Translations under genes and position numbers: made by a program
The notes under the pieces: generated by a model
Databases searched by the model: none
Told to the model about the DNA's origin: nothing
Seen by the model: only the letters and a program-made list of their open reading frames with translations
Shown here: positions 30,101 through 37,300 of the stretch, piece by piece
How positions within the stretch are numbered: the first letter of the stretch is position 1
Layout: every line of letters begins with the position of its first letter
From: Desulfobacteraceae bacterium
GTDB lineage: Bacteria; Desulfobacterota; Desulfobacteria; Desulfobacterales; Desulfosalsimonadaceae
Length of the DNA stretch: 41,988 nt
Assembly (NCBI GenBank): GCA_011390465.1
Contig: JAABSH010000033.1
Coordinates: 1-41,988 of the forward strand
Reading direction: 5' to 3'

Positions 30101-33100
30101 TCCTGGAACAGTGATCAGCAGCTACTGGAATACGGAAACCAGCGGCCAGTCCAGTTCCGGCGGTGGAAATGCCTTATCGTCAACGGAAATGCGAGTGCAG
30201 TCCAATTTTGTGGAATGGGATTTTACAAATACCTGGGCTGTTGAGATGGGGGATAATGATTTCCCCTGGCTCCAGTGCCTGGGGCAGATGCTCTTTGATT
30301 TGCATTATGCATCCGGTGACAATGGCAGTGTGGATATATCTTACCAATCCTTACGTCATGGACAGGATGGCGCCCCGGTCACTGCAACAGAAGATTTTGG
30401 GTATGCGTTTTACGAGTGGAGCGATGGCTCTGTTGATAACCCTCGTAAAGATTTAAGCGTGACCCGCGATATTTCTGTAGCAGCAGCATTTGCAGTTGCC
30501 GAGTATACCCTGACATACACAGCCGGAGCGAACGGAACAGTCACCGGCCCCAGTCCTCAGACAGTGAATCATGGTGGCGACGGCACATCAGTGACGGCGG
30601 TTGCGGATGCAGGTTATCATTTTGTGCAATGGAGCGACGGATCGACAGCTATCCTCCGGACAGACACCAATGTGACGGACAATGTTTCAGTGGCCGCGGA
30701 ATTTGCGATTAATACGTATAAATTGACCTATACGGTGGGCCCCCACGGATCGATCACGGGAGAAACGAGCCAGACGGTTGAACACGGCGGGGACGGCACA
30801 TCAGTGACCGCAGTTGCGGACGCAGGCTATCATTTTGTGCAGTGGAGCGACGGGTCGACAGCCAGCCTCCGGACAGAGACCGATGTGACGGACAATGTTT
30901 CAGTGGCTGCGGAATTCGCGATTAATACGTATGCATTGACCTATACCGCAGGCCCCCACGGATCGATCACAGGAGCAGCGAGCCAGACGGTTGAACATGG
31001 CGCGGACGGCACATCAGTGACGGCAGTTGCGGATGCCTGGTATCATTTTGTGCAATGGAGCGACGGGTCGACAGCCAGCCTCCGGACAGAGACCGATGTG
31101 ACGGACAATGTTTCCGTGACAGCGGAATTCGCGATTAATACGTATGCATTGACCTATACCGCAGGCCCCCACGGATCGATCACGGGAGAAGCGAGCCAGA
31201 CAGTGAATCATGGTGGCGACGGTACATCAGTGACCGCAGTTGCGGATGCAGGCTATCATTTTGTGCAGTGGAGCGACGGATCGACAGCCGACCTCCGGAC
31301 AGACACCAATGTGACGGACAATGTTTCAGTGGCCGCGGAATTCGCGATTAATACGTATGCATTGACCTATACGGCGGGCCCCCACGGATCAATTACGGGA
31401 GAAGCGAGCCAGACGGTTGAACACGGCGGCAGCGGCACATCAGTGACGGCAGTTGCGGACGCAGGCTATCATTTTGTGCAGTGGAGCGACGGATCGACAG
31501 CCAAGCTCCGGACAGAGACCAATGTGACGGACAATGTTTCCGTGGCCGCGGAATTCGCGATTAATACGTATACATTGACCTATACGGCGGGTCTCCACGG
31601 ATCAATCACGGGAGAAGCGAGCCAGACGGTTGAACACGGCGCGGACGGCACATCCGTGACGGCGGTTGCGGATGAGGGTTATCATTTTGTGCAATGGAGC
31701 GACGGATCGACAGCCAGTCTCCGGACAGACACCAATGTGACGGACAATATTTCCGTGACCGCGGAATTTGCGATTAATACGTATGCACTGACCTATACGG
31801 CGGGTCTTCACGGATCAATCACGGGAGAAGCGAGCCAGACGGTTGAACACGGCGCGGACGGCACATCCGTGACGGCGGTTGCGGATGAGGGGTATCATTT
31901 TGTGCAATGGAGCGACGGATCGACCGCCAGCCTCCGGACAGACACCAATGTGACGGACAATATTTCCGTGACAGCGGAATTCGCAATCAATATGCATCTG
32001 CTAATGGTTGAATCAGGCAATGGATCCGGCAATTATCAATTTCAACAGTTTGTCGCCATAGCAGCGGATGTGCCGCAAAGCAATATGGTTTTCGATCAAT
32101 GGACGGGCGACACTTTTATTTTAGCTAATTCAAGATTGCCCAATACGGTTGCTCAGATTCCGGACACTGATGTTTCGATCTCAGCTGTTTATAAATATCC
32201 GGAAAATGAGCCATTTACACTTAGTGTAAATCAGGGAAGCGGCAGTGGCAAATACTTTGCCGGTGAGGTGGTAAATGTGACAGCAGAACCATCGCCGGAT
32301 GGTTATATTTTTAAAGAATGGACAGGAAACACAGAAAATCTGGCCAATGTCAATTTGTCAGAAACCAGTTTTTATATGCCCTCCTCAGACACTGAGCTGA
32401 ATGCGGTCTACGTGCTTCAGGAAGATCTTGAATATGAAGTAACGGTAAACAAAGGGACCGGGAGTGGCAGTTATTCTTCGGGGGATCTTGTGTTTTTGCA
32501 GGCTGCCCCACCGATTGAGGGATATGTATTTGATCTCTGGACGGGCGATACTGAAAATTTGATGAATGTGACTTTACCGGAAACCAGTTTATATATGCCG
32601 TCAGCAGATATTGCAATTACGGCAACATATAAGCTTCAGGGAGAGGCTGAACATACCTTAATGGTGCATAATGGGGCTGGCAGTGGTAGTTATGTGCCTG
32701 GCGCAATGGTGGATGTTGACGCTACAATCCCTGATGGGCAGTATTTTGTGCAGTGGCTGGGACAAAATGCCACGATTTTTGACTGCCGTGCAGCTTCTAC
32801 CATGATCTATATGCCTTTTTCAGATACCACGGTTCTAGCCGATCTCAGATATTTCAATTATGTCCTGACCTATACAGCAGGTGAGAATGGTACGATTAAG
32901 GGGGATGGGTCTCAGACAGTGGAACATGGAGCCGGTGGCACGGCAGTGACAGCGGAAGCAGACACCGGATATCATTTTGTGCAGTGGAGCGATGAAAGCA
33001 CGGATAATGCCCGGAAAGATAAAAATGTAACCGGAGATATCTCCGTGACAGCGGAGTTTGCGATCAATAACTATACTCTGGTATACACATCCGGGGCCAA

Positions 33101-35258
33101 CGGCGCAATCGTCGGGGAAAATCCACAGACAGTCGTCCATGGCGGAGACGGAACGTCCGTAAATGCGGTAGCGGATACAGGATATTCTTTTGCACAATGG
33201 AGCGACGGATCCACCGCCAATCCCCGGACAGATGTGAATGTGACGGAAGAAATCTCTGCGACAGCGCAATTTTCACGAAACACTTATTCGTTGATGTATT
33301 ATGCAGGTTCTCACGGATCATTGAGCGGCAATACATCTCAGAGCGTGTATTATAGCGGCAGCGGCACGGCTGTCACAGCAGTGCCGTCCCCAGGCTATCA
33401 TTTTGTTCAGTGGAGCGACGGGGTTATGGCCGATCAGCGGACTGACAGCAATGTGACCCGTTCCCTTTCCGTGACAGCGGAATTCGCAGCCAATTCCTAT
33501 ACGCTGACTTACACAGCCGGACCCAATGGTACAATTATCGGAACCAGCCCGCAGACGGTGAATCACGGTAAAAACGGCACGTCAGTGACAGCTGATCCGG
33601 CTGAGGGATATGATTTTGTGCGGTGGAACGATGCCTCCACCCAAAATCCGCGTCAGGATAAAAACGTGACCGGAGATATCAGCGTTACGGCGGAATTCAG
33701 CGTAAAAGCGTATCGAGTGACAATCCAGAGCGCTGCCGGAGGGGATCTCAGCGGAACGACACAACAGGCGGTTGCCCATGGCGGTGATGTTGCCAGTGTG
33801 ACCGCCATTCCAGGTGATGGCTATCATTTTACCGGTTGGACCGGAGACCATACCGGCGCTGAAAATCCTTTAGATATAACCAATGTAACATCAGATATGC
33901 AAATTTATGCAAATTTTGAGATCAATACCTACAACGTGGTGTTTTTCGCCACCACTGGCGGCTCTATCTCCGGTGAAACCGCCCAGATAGTTGATCATGG
34001 GCAGAACAGCCAAGCTGTCACGGCAGTTGCGGATGTCGGTTTTGAATTTACCGGGTGGTCAGGGGATGCGGATGGGATGACAAACCCGCTGATCATTGAA
34101 AATATAACCACTGATATTTACGTGACGGCCAATTTTGCCGGCAACATGCCGCCGGATGTGCCTGCCCTCATTCACCCGGTTGACAATGAAGTGATGGCTC
34201 CTGAAAGCGTTGTCCTTCAGGCCGGTGATTACCACGATACCGAAGGAGATAGGCATATGCAGTCGCGGTGGCAGATAAAACGGTGTTCAGAAACGGATAT
34301 TTTTTATGATTTCAGTTCATCTGTGGATTTGACGGCGCATGTATCTGAGGATGTTTTTGAAAATGGCATTCGGTATGAGTGGCGGGTCGGATATATGGAT
34401 GCCGGCAGCCAGCTTACCGCCTGGTCAGAATGGGGTGCATTCATCTCCGGGATTGTCATTTCAGACAACAATATTCCGCCGGTGCCGCCGGGCACGGAGA
34501 TCAGCGACTACAAGTTGATGTCCTTTGTTCAGTGGCCGGTCAATGATCCGTTTGCGACCCAGTTCAACGGGCTTGCCAGCGCAGAAATAGAAACCGATGA
34601 TTTCAAGGCAGGTATTTATAACCCCCTGACCGGTGAGTATACAGAGTATCCTGATTTTGGGATCGAACCTGGCCGGGCTTACTGGATTTTGGCCCGAAAC
34701 GGGTTGTCATTGGAAATGGACGGTGTTTTTGTCAGCACGGATCAGGATTTTTATCTGCCCCTGGATTATGATCAGGAGACACGCAATGGCTGGAATATGA
34801 TCGGAAGCCCCAACACCGCTTATTATGCCTGGTATGATCTGGAAATTGTGGAAACCGATGGTGCCGGAAATATTATTTACGGCCCCATGCCCGTATCCAT
34901 GCTGCCGGAGAATAATGCGTATATTGACAAACGGATCTGGCGATGGGAGGCGGGGGGCTATGATTCTGAAGGTTCGGAATATTATGTGCTTCAGCCCTAT
35001 GAAGGGGCATGGGTGAAGGCGCGAAAGAAAAATATTACGCTGGTTTTTCCGGTGGCGTCCCAGGCCGGACAGTTTGCCCGGACCGTTTTCACGGGAAAAG
35101 AGATGATAGCCACTCTGTTTGATCATGCTCGGCCGGCATTCGCGGACAATGGGAACAGCGACACGCCCCCTATGCCCATGTCTTTGGGTAACAGCAGTGG
35201 CTCCGGCGGTTCGGGTTCGGGGTGCTTTATTAAAATTATCTCTGGTTTGCCCGAATAA
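21177..35258 (+). CDS. Giant multidomain repeat surface protein (about 4,690 residues)
   Basis: A signal peptide (KIVLAMLLVMSFG...AHSA) follows a basic extension. Approximate domains by residue: parallel beta-helix 1 (40-365, opening YYVDIQNGSDTGDGSQTNPW); Ca-binding thrombospondin-3-like DxDxDG repeats (365-410); beta-helix 2 (415-890); two DUF1566/Lcl modules (895-1216; GLIWELK, DWRVPTIKEL, YWSSTT); a KNH-like beta domain (1218-1312); beta-helix 3 (1318-1840); a long array of about 27 InlB-B/Flg_new-type repeats interrupted by two GLUG blocks (1843-4322); an Fn3-like domain; a unique region (4430-4640); and a Gly/Ser-rich tail ending SGSGCFIKIISGLPE. ATG 21177 is preferred over 21174 because AAGGGAGG then sits 5 nt upstream. 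No autotransporter barrel or LPXTG is present. Adhesion or sugar binding is likely (inference). Confidence 0.9.
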   Translation: MGHGKLQWNQGRKRLGSLTMKIVLAMLLVMSFGNEKAHSAGVNYYVDIQNGSDTGDGSQTNPWRTLHGVFDPVHPKIGDGDTLYVMPGVYSSETEGVDAQLEIQIPNVQIIGICWPEIRFVYEVEAHWTAGFQISAAGITVEGFKITGFEFGIYAADQSPTMRRNIIFGMLVSGIHVESTNSSISPRIENNLIYDCGSSGILISGNNKGGTPEIFHNTIDAGVSGYSGTGISIYEVTTPISSIWPYIGFNIITNFNSGTGIFNADADIVEVFYNNVFANGSNYGGTGGFVVANPKTEDPKYQDPSVGNYRLQYSSPCIDAIPDDVSFPDPVVDDLLLESRPINITGIDNHDPPGGLYDMGAYEKTGDADRDGYSYVDEISNGTDPDEWDTDGDGYHDKEDTDPNDSGNHPTYVPGEYYVDANQTWRGLGTQAEPWQDIHLAIHHINNGTAGTESTPYIIHVAAGTYSADCCPGNWEPDEPLIITQSWVLIQGVGKNATIIDGTVCGAGPYGPDWMDGFILEGADHVTIRDMNIQNFCATGGSSGVNMRGATNCVVAACRIHGNDFSGVNIGMDYFDYTPSDYNAVKDGCEIFHNGYAGVYIGNSSYNEVRDNSASIYDNGTVESPGIGVSISGYSDYPAHGNQIVNNRIYSSVNAEPAQEKGVYVEGDGDGNIVEGNEIDGHVLGSACGIYTNNADVQILRNTLRDNGTGVIIEGNYSNNIAPSVINNLIYRSNSSLPDVFDGIYLLNSSGNGVSPIIYHNTIDGGAQYGIYIYSESGTTSPEIKYNIISNFEYKGIYNVGGIPVIDYNDVFNNLEYNYLGCSAGPNDLDPPQDPAFIDRGTGDYHLGVASPCIDVIPLSSVTLDHDSITRPQGAGYDIGVYEYPSAPAPVSTITGIPDTGQTACYDNTGEKTCPDPGAPFYGQDSQYQPQHPRSYTKLGAGGVELDPGADHIDDGGPWIMTRDNVTGLIWELKTAGNVSDKYDWTSADTYAEDLALGGFTDWRVPTIKELRYLIDHGRSGPAIDPWFWVDDTSLYWSSTTDANDSNYAWLAGFGGSGTEWSMSKTGNWLVLAVHGETPGVFEDGTTSGRMVVNVDNTVTDTATGLMWQRSSGPISDWQDALALAEGLVLDDYSDWRLPNFNELGSIVNFMAFAPAIDFTIFPSTAASYWTSTTDASDASNARLVNFATGGASSADKEANFNAVRAVRGGQFSSSGELVIFSPVQGGQYSMGDVLNISWDPGTFVGSVIISFSTDGGGTSATSWIEIAATENDGLFSWIPSGTPTVNGVVRIQDADSSAFAELGFFSLVESSIPIMPGTYYVDSTNGSDAKDGLSWSTAWQTLYNSITLINGGEPGTYTLNVADGTYTVTGGSEPDLDLNITQSNLTIIAAGTGAIVDGTGGTTGGWYDGFDVQGPATGVKIQNLKIQNFAANGIHMGGAVNCTVDACIIRNNAMNGILIEQGGDPWSASADCTIQNGCEIYENGTRGILIDTATGIIVDACRIYENSNDGIYIGQGANHRIRNNCEIFNNLYHGISIYESSGNQILNNRGSIYDNGNPSYNICGIYIDGPDSVNNLIQGSDVYSSGPGGDYFQEAGVRLVGVGSGNQVIGNTIFGHQADELNGYDGFGIEAVNCSPDIFKNVLYDNAEAVVALAEDGGTASPKIWNNLMYGDFTASTMRAGIMLEIEYSQFSDVIGTLAPLIFHNTIDGAAEAGIEIDVDTLYGGGGTPEIEYNNITRAGLYGIANTSGFADPAVTRNNIWNTGPSGTAYYQNFAVPPAGDIYDDPLYVDAGVGDFQLQAESTCIDFSTVGTSPVVSEDILAATRPQGGKFDIGCYETLRTMHTLTYTAGPHGSITGEASQTVEHGADGTSVTAVADEGYHFVQWSDGSTADLRTDTNVTDNISVTAEFAINTYALTYTAGLHGSITGETSQSVEHGADGTSVTAVADEGYHFVQWSDGSTASLRTDINVTDNISVTAEFAINTYALTYTAGLHGSITGEASQTVEHGADGTSVTAVADEGYHFVQWSDGSTADLRTDTNVTGNISVTAIFTITYSLTTEIYPSDAGTVTSDPAGIDCPATVCAASFVQDEVIALTATDGGFMTFAYWIVNGGTNRYPDNPLTVTMDTAYSVTAVFSPFDGGIGTSDDPFSITTPDQLAAVDNYPDSHFRLDANISLGDWQLTPGWTPIGTPTDPFVGVFDGNCYRISELFIDRPGQDFVGFFGYLGDGAEVRNLLILDADINGYDAVGVLTGKNDGGIISVCAATGTVRGHGSGTGGVGGLVGYNGWQMDNSYAAVHVTGTGDHIGGLAGKNHAGTIENCYSSGFVEGVGDVGGLVGMVYPGTVISSYWNTDTSGQSSSGGGNALLSTEMRLQSNFVEWDFTNTWAVEMGDNDFPWLQCLGQVLFDLNYAAGDNGSVDMLYQSLRHGQDGAPVTATGDSGYAFYGWSDGSFDNPRKDLSVTHDISVAAAFAVAEYTLTYTAGANGSVIGTSPQTVEHGADGTSVTAVADEGYHFVQWSDGSTADLRTDTNVTDNISVTAEFAINTYALTYTAGLHGSITGEASQTVEHGADGTSVTAVADEGYHFVQWSDGSTASLRTDINVTDNISVTAEFAINTYALTYTAGLHGSITGEASQTVEHGADGTSVTAVADEGYHFVQWSDGSTADLRTDTNVTGNISVTAIFTITYSLTTEIYPSDAGTVTSDPAGIDCPATVCAASFVQDEVIALTATDGGFMTFAYWIVNGGTNRYPDNPLTVTMDTAYSVTAVFSPFDGGIGTSDDPFSITTPDQLAAVDNYPDSHFRLDANISLGDWQLTPGWTPIGTPTDPFVGVFDGNCHRISELFIDRPGQDFVGFFGYLGDGAEVRNLIITDADINGYDAVGVLTGKNDGGIISACAATGTVRGHGSGTGGVGGLVGYNGWQMDNSYAAVHVTGTGDHIGGLAGKNHSGTIENCYSSGFVEGVGDIGGLVGMVYPGTVISSYWNTETSGQSSSGGGNALSSTEMRVQSNFVEWDFTNTWAVEMGDNDFPWLQCLGQMLFDLHYASGDNGSVDISYQSLRHGQDGAPVTATEDFGYAFYEWSDGSVDNPRKDLSVTRDISVAAAFAVAEYTLTYTAGANGTVTGPSPQTVNHGGDGTSVTAVADAGYHFVQWSDGSTAILRTDTNVTDNVSVAAEFAINTYKLTYTVGPHGSITGETSQTVEHGGDGTSVTAVADAGYHFVQWSDGSTASLRTETDVTDNVSVAAEFAINTYALTYTAGPHGSITGAASQTVEHGADGTSVTAVADAWYHFVQWSDGSTASLRTETDVTDNVSVTAEFAINTYALTYTAGPHGSITGEASQTVNHGGDGTSVTAVADAGYHFVQWSDGSTADLRTDTNVTDNVSVAAEFAINTYALTYTAGPHGSITGEASQTVEHGGSGTSVTAVADAGYHFVQWSDGSTAKLRTETNVTDNVSVAAEFAINTYTLTYTAGLHGSITGEASQTVEHGADGTSVTAVADEGYHFVQWSDGSTASLRTDTNVTDNISVTAEFAINTYALTYTAGLHGSITGEASQTVEHGADGTSVTAVADEGYHFVQWSDGSTASLRTDTNVTDNISVTAEFAINMHLLMVESGNGSGNYQFQQFVAIAADVPQSNMVFDQWTGDTFILANSRLPNTVAQIPDTDVSISAVYKYPENEPFTLSVNQGSGSGKYFAGEVVNVTAEPSPDGYIFKEWTGNTENLANVNLSETSFYMPSSDTELNAVYVLQEDLEYEVTVNKGTGSGSYSSGDLVFLQAAPPIEGYVFDLWTGDTENLMNVTLPETSLYMPSADIAITATYKLQGEAEHTLMVHNGAGSGSYVPGAMVDVDATIPDGQYFVQWLGQNATIFDCRAASTMIYMPFSDTTVLADLRYFNYVLTYTAGENGTIKGDGSQTVEHGAGGTAVTAEADTGYHFVQWSDESTDNARKDKNVTGDISVTAEFAINNYTLVYTSGANGAIVGENPQTVVHGGDGTSVNAVADTGYSFAQWSDGSTANPRTDVNVTEEISATAQFSRNTYSLMYYAGSHGSLSGNTSQSVYYSGSGTAVTAVPSPGYHFVQWSDGVMADQRTDSNVTRSLSVTAEFAANSYTLTYTAGPNGTIIGTSPQTVNHGKNGTSVTADPAEGYDFVRWNDASTQNPRQDKNVTGDISVTAEFSVKAYRVTIQSAAGGDLSGTTQQAVAHGGDVASVTAIPGDGYHFTGWTGDHTGAENPLDITNVTSDMQIYANFEINTYNVVFFATTGGSISGETAQIVDHGQNSQAVTAVADVGFEFTGWSGDADGMTNPLIIENITTDIYVTANFAGNMPPDVPALIHPVDNEVMAPESVVLQAGDYHDTEGDRHMQSRWQIKRCSETDIFYDFSSSVDLTAHVSEDVFENGIRYEWRVGYMDAGSQLTAWSEWGAFISGIVISDNNIPPVPPGTEISDYKLMSFVQWPVNDPFATQFNGLASAEIETDDFKAGIYNPLTGEYTEYPDFGIEPGRAYWILARNGLSLEMDGVFVSTDQDFYLPLDYDQETRNGWNMIGSPNTAYYAWYDLEIVETDGAGNIIYGPMPVSMLPENNAYIDKRIWRWEAGGYDSEGSEYYVLQPYEGAWVKARKKNITLVFPVASQAGQFARTVFTGKEMIATLFDHARPAFADNGNSDTPPMPMSLGNSSGSGGSGSGCFIKIISGLPE
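26703..30500 (+). repeat. 1,899-bp in-frame tandem duplication
   Basis: Block A (about 26703-28601) is repeated as block B (about 28602-30500) with a constant offset of 1,899 bp (633 codons). For example GACGGGCAATATATCGGTAA occurs at 27302 and 29201. Each block holds InlB-like units, a Cys-containing variant unit and a GLUG block. Large parts are identical at the nucleotide level; differences cluster near 27870/29770 and in the last 300 bp. Confidence 0.92.
26703..34140 (+). repeat. Array of about 27 InlB-B-like repeats, core unit 213 bp (71 aa)
   Basis: Units read LTYTAGxHGSITGEASQ, then TVEHGADGTSVTAVAD, YHFVQWSDGSTA, and NxSVxAEFAINTYA. Adjacent units at 26907 and 27120 are exactly 213 bp apart. 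The region at 32000-32860 holds four diverged units with WTGDTENL cores, and the last units (33700-34140) have FTGWTGD and FTGWSGD cores. Two GLUG blocks lie near 27600-28380 and 29500-30280. Confidence 0.9.
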
Positions 35259-35382
35259 GGGATTTGACCGTTTTGAGGGGAGAAATTCTTGACGGCTTGA
35301 CCGGGTCTTTCCTGGAAAGACAATTTTCGGATTGAGTAAATCATATGGATAAATTTGTATTTCAGATGAAAGGAGCTATCCC

Positions 35383-37257
35383 ATGGAAACGATACCAATC
35401 AATCCGGAAATTGATGCGGCGATTGCGGAAAAAATCGCGGCCAAAACCGTGTCCGCGGAAGCCGCCCTTTCCCATGTCCAATCCGGCAACCGGGTGTTTG
35501 TGGGAAGCGCGTGTGCCACTCCCCGGCTTTTGGTGGAAACCCTGGAACAGCTGGACAAACCCCTTGATGACGTCAAATTGCTGCATTTTCTGGCCAGCGG
35601 CGCCATACCCATGGTGGACGGGAAACCCAAAACCCGTTTTCAGCATAAAATTTTTTTTGTGGGAAGTGATGACCGGGAAGCCGTGAAGCAGGGAAAAGCA
35701 CACTATATCCCTGTTTCCATTGCCCATCTTCCGGCTTTGATGGAACAGGGAAAAATCCCGGTTGACGTGGCCCTGATTCAGGTTTCCATGCCGGATGTTC
35801 ACGGCAACGTCAGCTTGGGCGTTTCCGTGGACATCACCCTTGCCGCGGCATTGAATGCCAGACTGGTTATTGCGGAATTAAATCCAAACATGCCGTTTAC
35901 CCACGGTGCATCAGCCATTCCGCTGGAGAAAATTGATTTTTTCGTGCCGGTGCAGACACCAGTCACGGAATATGTCCATAATCCCGCAGGCAGGATTGCC
36001 GAGCAGATTGCCCGTTATGTGGCCCGAATCATCAGCGATGATTCGACACTGCATATCGGATTGGGCAAAATTCCCAATGAAATGCTGAAATACCTTTCCA
36101 ACCGCCAGAATCTGGGCATTCATTCCGATGTCATCACCGAACCCCTGGTGGATTTGATCCAGAAAGGGGTTGTTACCGGTGAAAAAAAATCCAACCATCA
36201 TGGCCAGGTGGTCACCAGTTTCTGCATGGGCACCCGCCGGCTGTATGATTTTGTCAACAACAATGCCTCCTTTAGTTTTCAACCCATTGATTACATCTGC
36301 CGGCCTGATATTCTGGCTGCCAACCATAAACTGGTCTCCATTACCCAGGCATTTGCCGTGGATCTGATGGGCCAGGTGTGCGCGGATCAGTTTGACGGGG
36401 AATTTTACAGCGGGGTATCTGTCCAGCCGGATTTTTTGCGGGGCGCTGCCAGTTCTCCCGGCGGGAAACCCATCATTTGTCTGGCCGCCACCACCGATGA
36501 TGGGAAAGAATCCCGCATCCGGCCCCTGCTGCGGGAAGGAGAAGGCGTGACCATTGCCCGTTCTGATGTTCATTATGTGATCACGGAATACGGCATGGCA
36601 TATCTGTTTTGCAAATCCATCCAGGAACGGGCCCTGGCCCTGATTGAAATTGCCCATCCCGACTTCCGGCCCTGGCTGCTGCAAGAGGCCATCCGCCTTG
36701 GGTATTTGCGCACCACCCAGACCTTAAAAAGCCGGGTTGCGTATCCGGAAGCCGAAGAAAGGGAAATTTTAGTAAAAACCGGTGAAAGGATTTTGATTCG
36801 GCCGTCCCGGGCCAGTGATGTGCAGGGGCTTCAGGATATTTTTTACAACCTGCGGCCGGAAGATGTGTATACCCGGTTTTTTACCCATCTTAAATCTCTT
36901 ACGGAAGCCAAGGCACAGCATCTTTGCAATGTGGATTACGAACACGAAATGGCGTTTATCGCGGTTACCGGAGACCGGGAAAATGAAAAAGTCATCGGCA
37001 GTTCCTGCTATTTTGTGGATCAGACGGACAATCTCGGGGAAGTGGCCTACATGATCCGGCCGGAATGGCAGGCCCGGGGCGTGGGGTCCGCCCTTCACCG
37101 GCGCATGATGGAATATGCCAAATCAAAGGGAATTCGCGGATTCAAGGCGGATATTTTATCCTCCAATGAAAAGATGCAGCGTTTGATCTGTCAATCCGGA
37201 AAAACCTCTACCCACAGCTGCGGCGAAAGCAATGAAGTGGTTGTGATTTTTGCCTGA
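35383..37257 (+). CDS. Acetyl-CoA hydrolase/CoA-transferase fused to a GNAT acetyltransferase
   Basis: A 624-residue bifunctional protein. Residues about 15-455 match the acetyl-CoA hydrolase / 4-hydroxybutyrate CoA-transferase family (QSGNRVFVGSACATPRLL, HIGLGKIPNEMLKYL, then ITEYGMAYLFCKSIQERA). Residues about 465-615 are GNAT (ILIRPSRASDVQGLQDIF; EVAYMIRPEWQARGVGSAL, the acetyl-CoA loop). At the usual catalytic-Glu position (family pattern GIHTE/GIHSE) it reads GIHSD (Asp249), with Glu253 four residues on. It could move CoA between short-chain acyls and sense or acetylate via GNAT; substrates are unknown. AAAGGAG precedes the ATG at good spacing. Upstream, GTCTTT-CCTGG-AAAGAC (35305-35321) may be a weak terminator for the giant gene. 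Confidence 0.88.
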   Translation: METIPINPEIDAAIAEKIAAKTVSAEAALSHVQSGNRVFVGSACATPRLLVETLEQLDKPLDDVKLLHFLASGAIPMVDGKPKTRFQHKIFFVGSDDREAVKQGKAHYIPVSIAHLPALMEQGKIPVDVALIQVSMPDVHGNVSLGVSVDITLAAALNARLVIAELNPNMPFTHGASAIPLEKIDFFVPVQTPVTEYVHNPAGRIAEQIARYVARIISDDSTLHIGLGKIPNEMLKYLSNRQNLGIHSDVITEPLVDLIQKGVVTGEKKSNHHGQVVTSFCMGTRRLYDFVNNNASFSFQPIDYICRPDILAANHKLVSITQAFAVDLMGQVCADQFDGEFYSGVSVQPDFLRGAASSPGGKPIICLAATTDDGKESRIRPLLREGEGVTIARSDVHYVITEYGMAYLFCKSIQERALALIEIAHPDFRPWLLQEAIRLGYLRTTQTLKSRVAYPEAEEREILVKTGERILIRPSRASDVQGLQDIFYNLRPEDVYTRFFTHLKSLTEAKAQHLCNVDYEHEMAFIAVTGDRENEKVIGSSCYFVDQTDNLGEVAYMIRPEWQARGVGSALHRRMMEYAKSKGIRGFKADILSSNEKMQRLICQSGKTSTHSCGESNEVVVIFA

Positions 37258-37300
37258 TGGTTTTTGCAAGTGCAAGGCACTGTGATGCGGGGTATGGTGA

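Noticed and set aside
26280-33851. Many minus-strand open frames opposite the repeat array (recurring RRIGQCIRINREFRCHGN-like peptides)
   Set aside because: They are antisense shadows of the 213-bp repeat; they recur only because the repeat does, with no SD or independent family resemblance.
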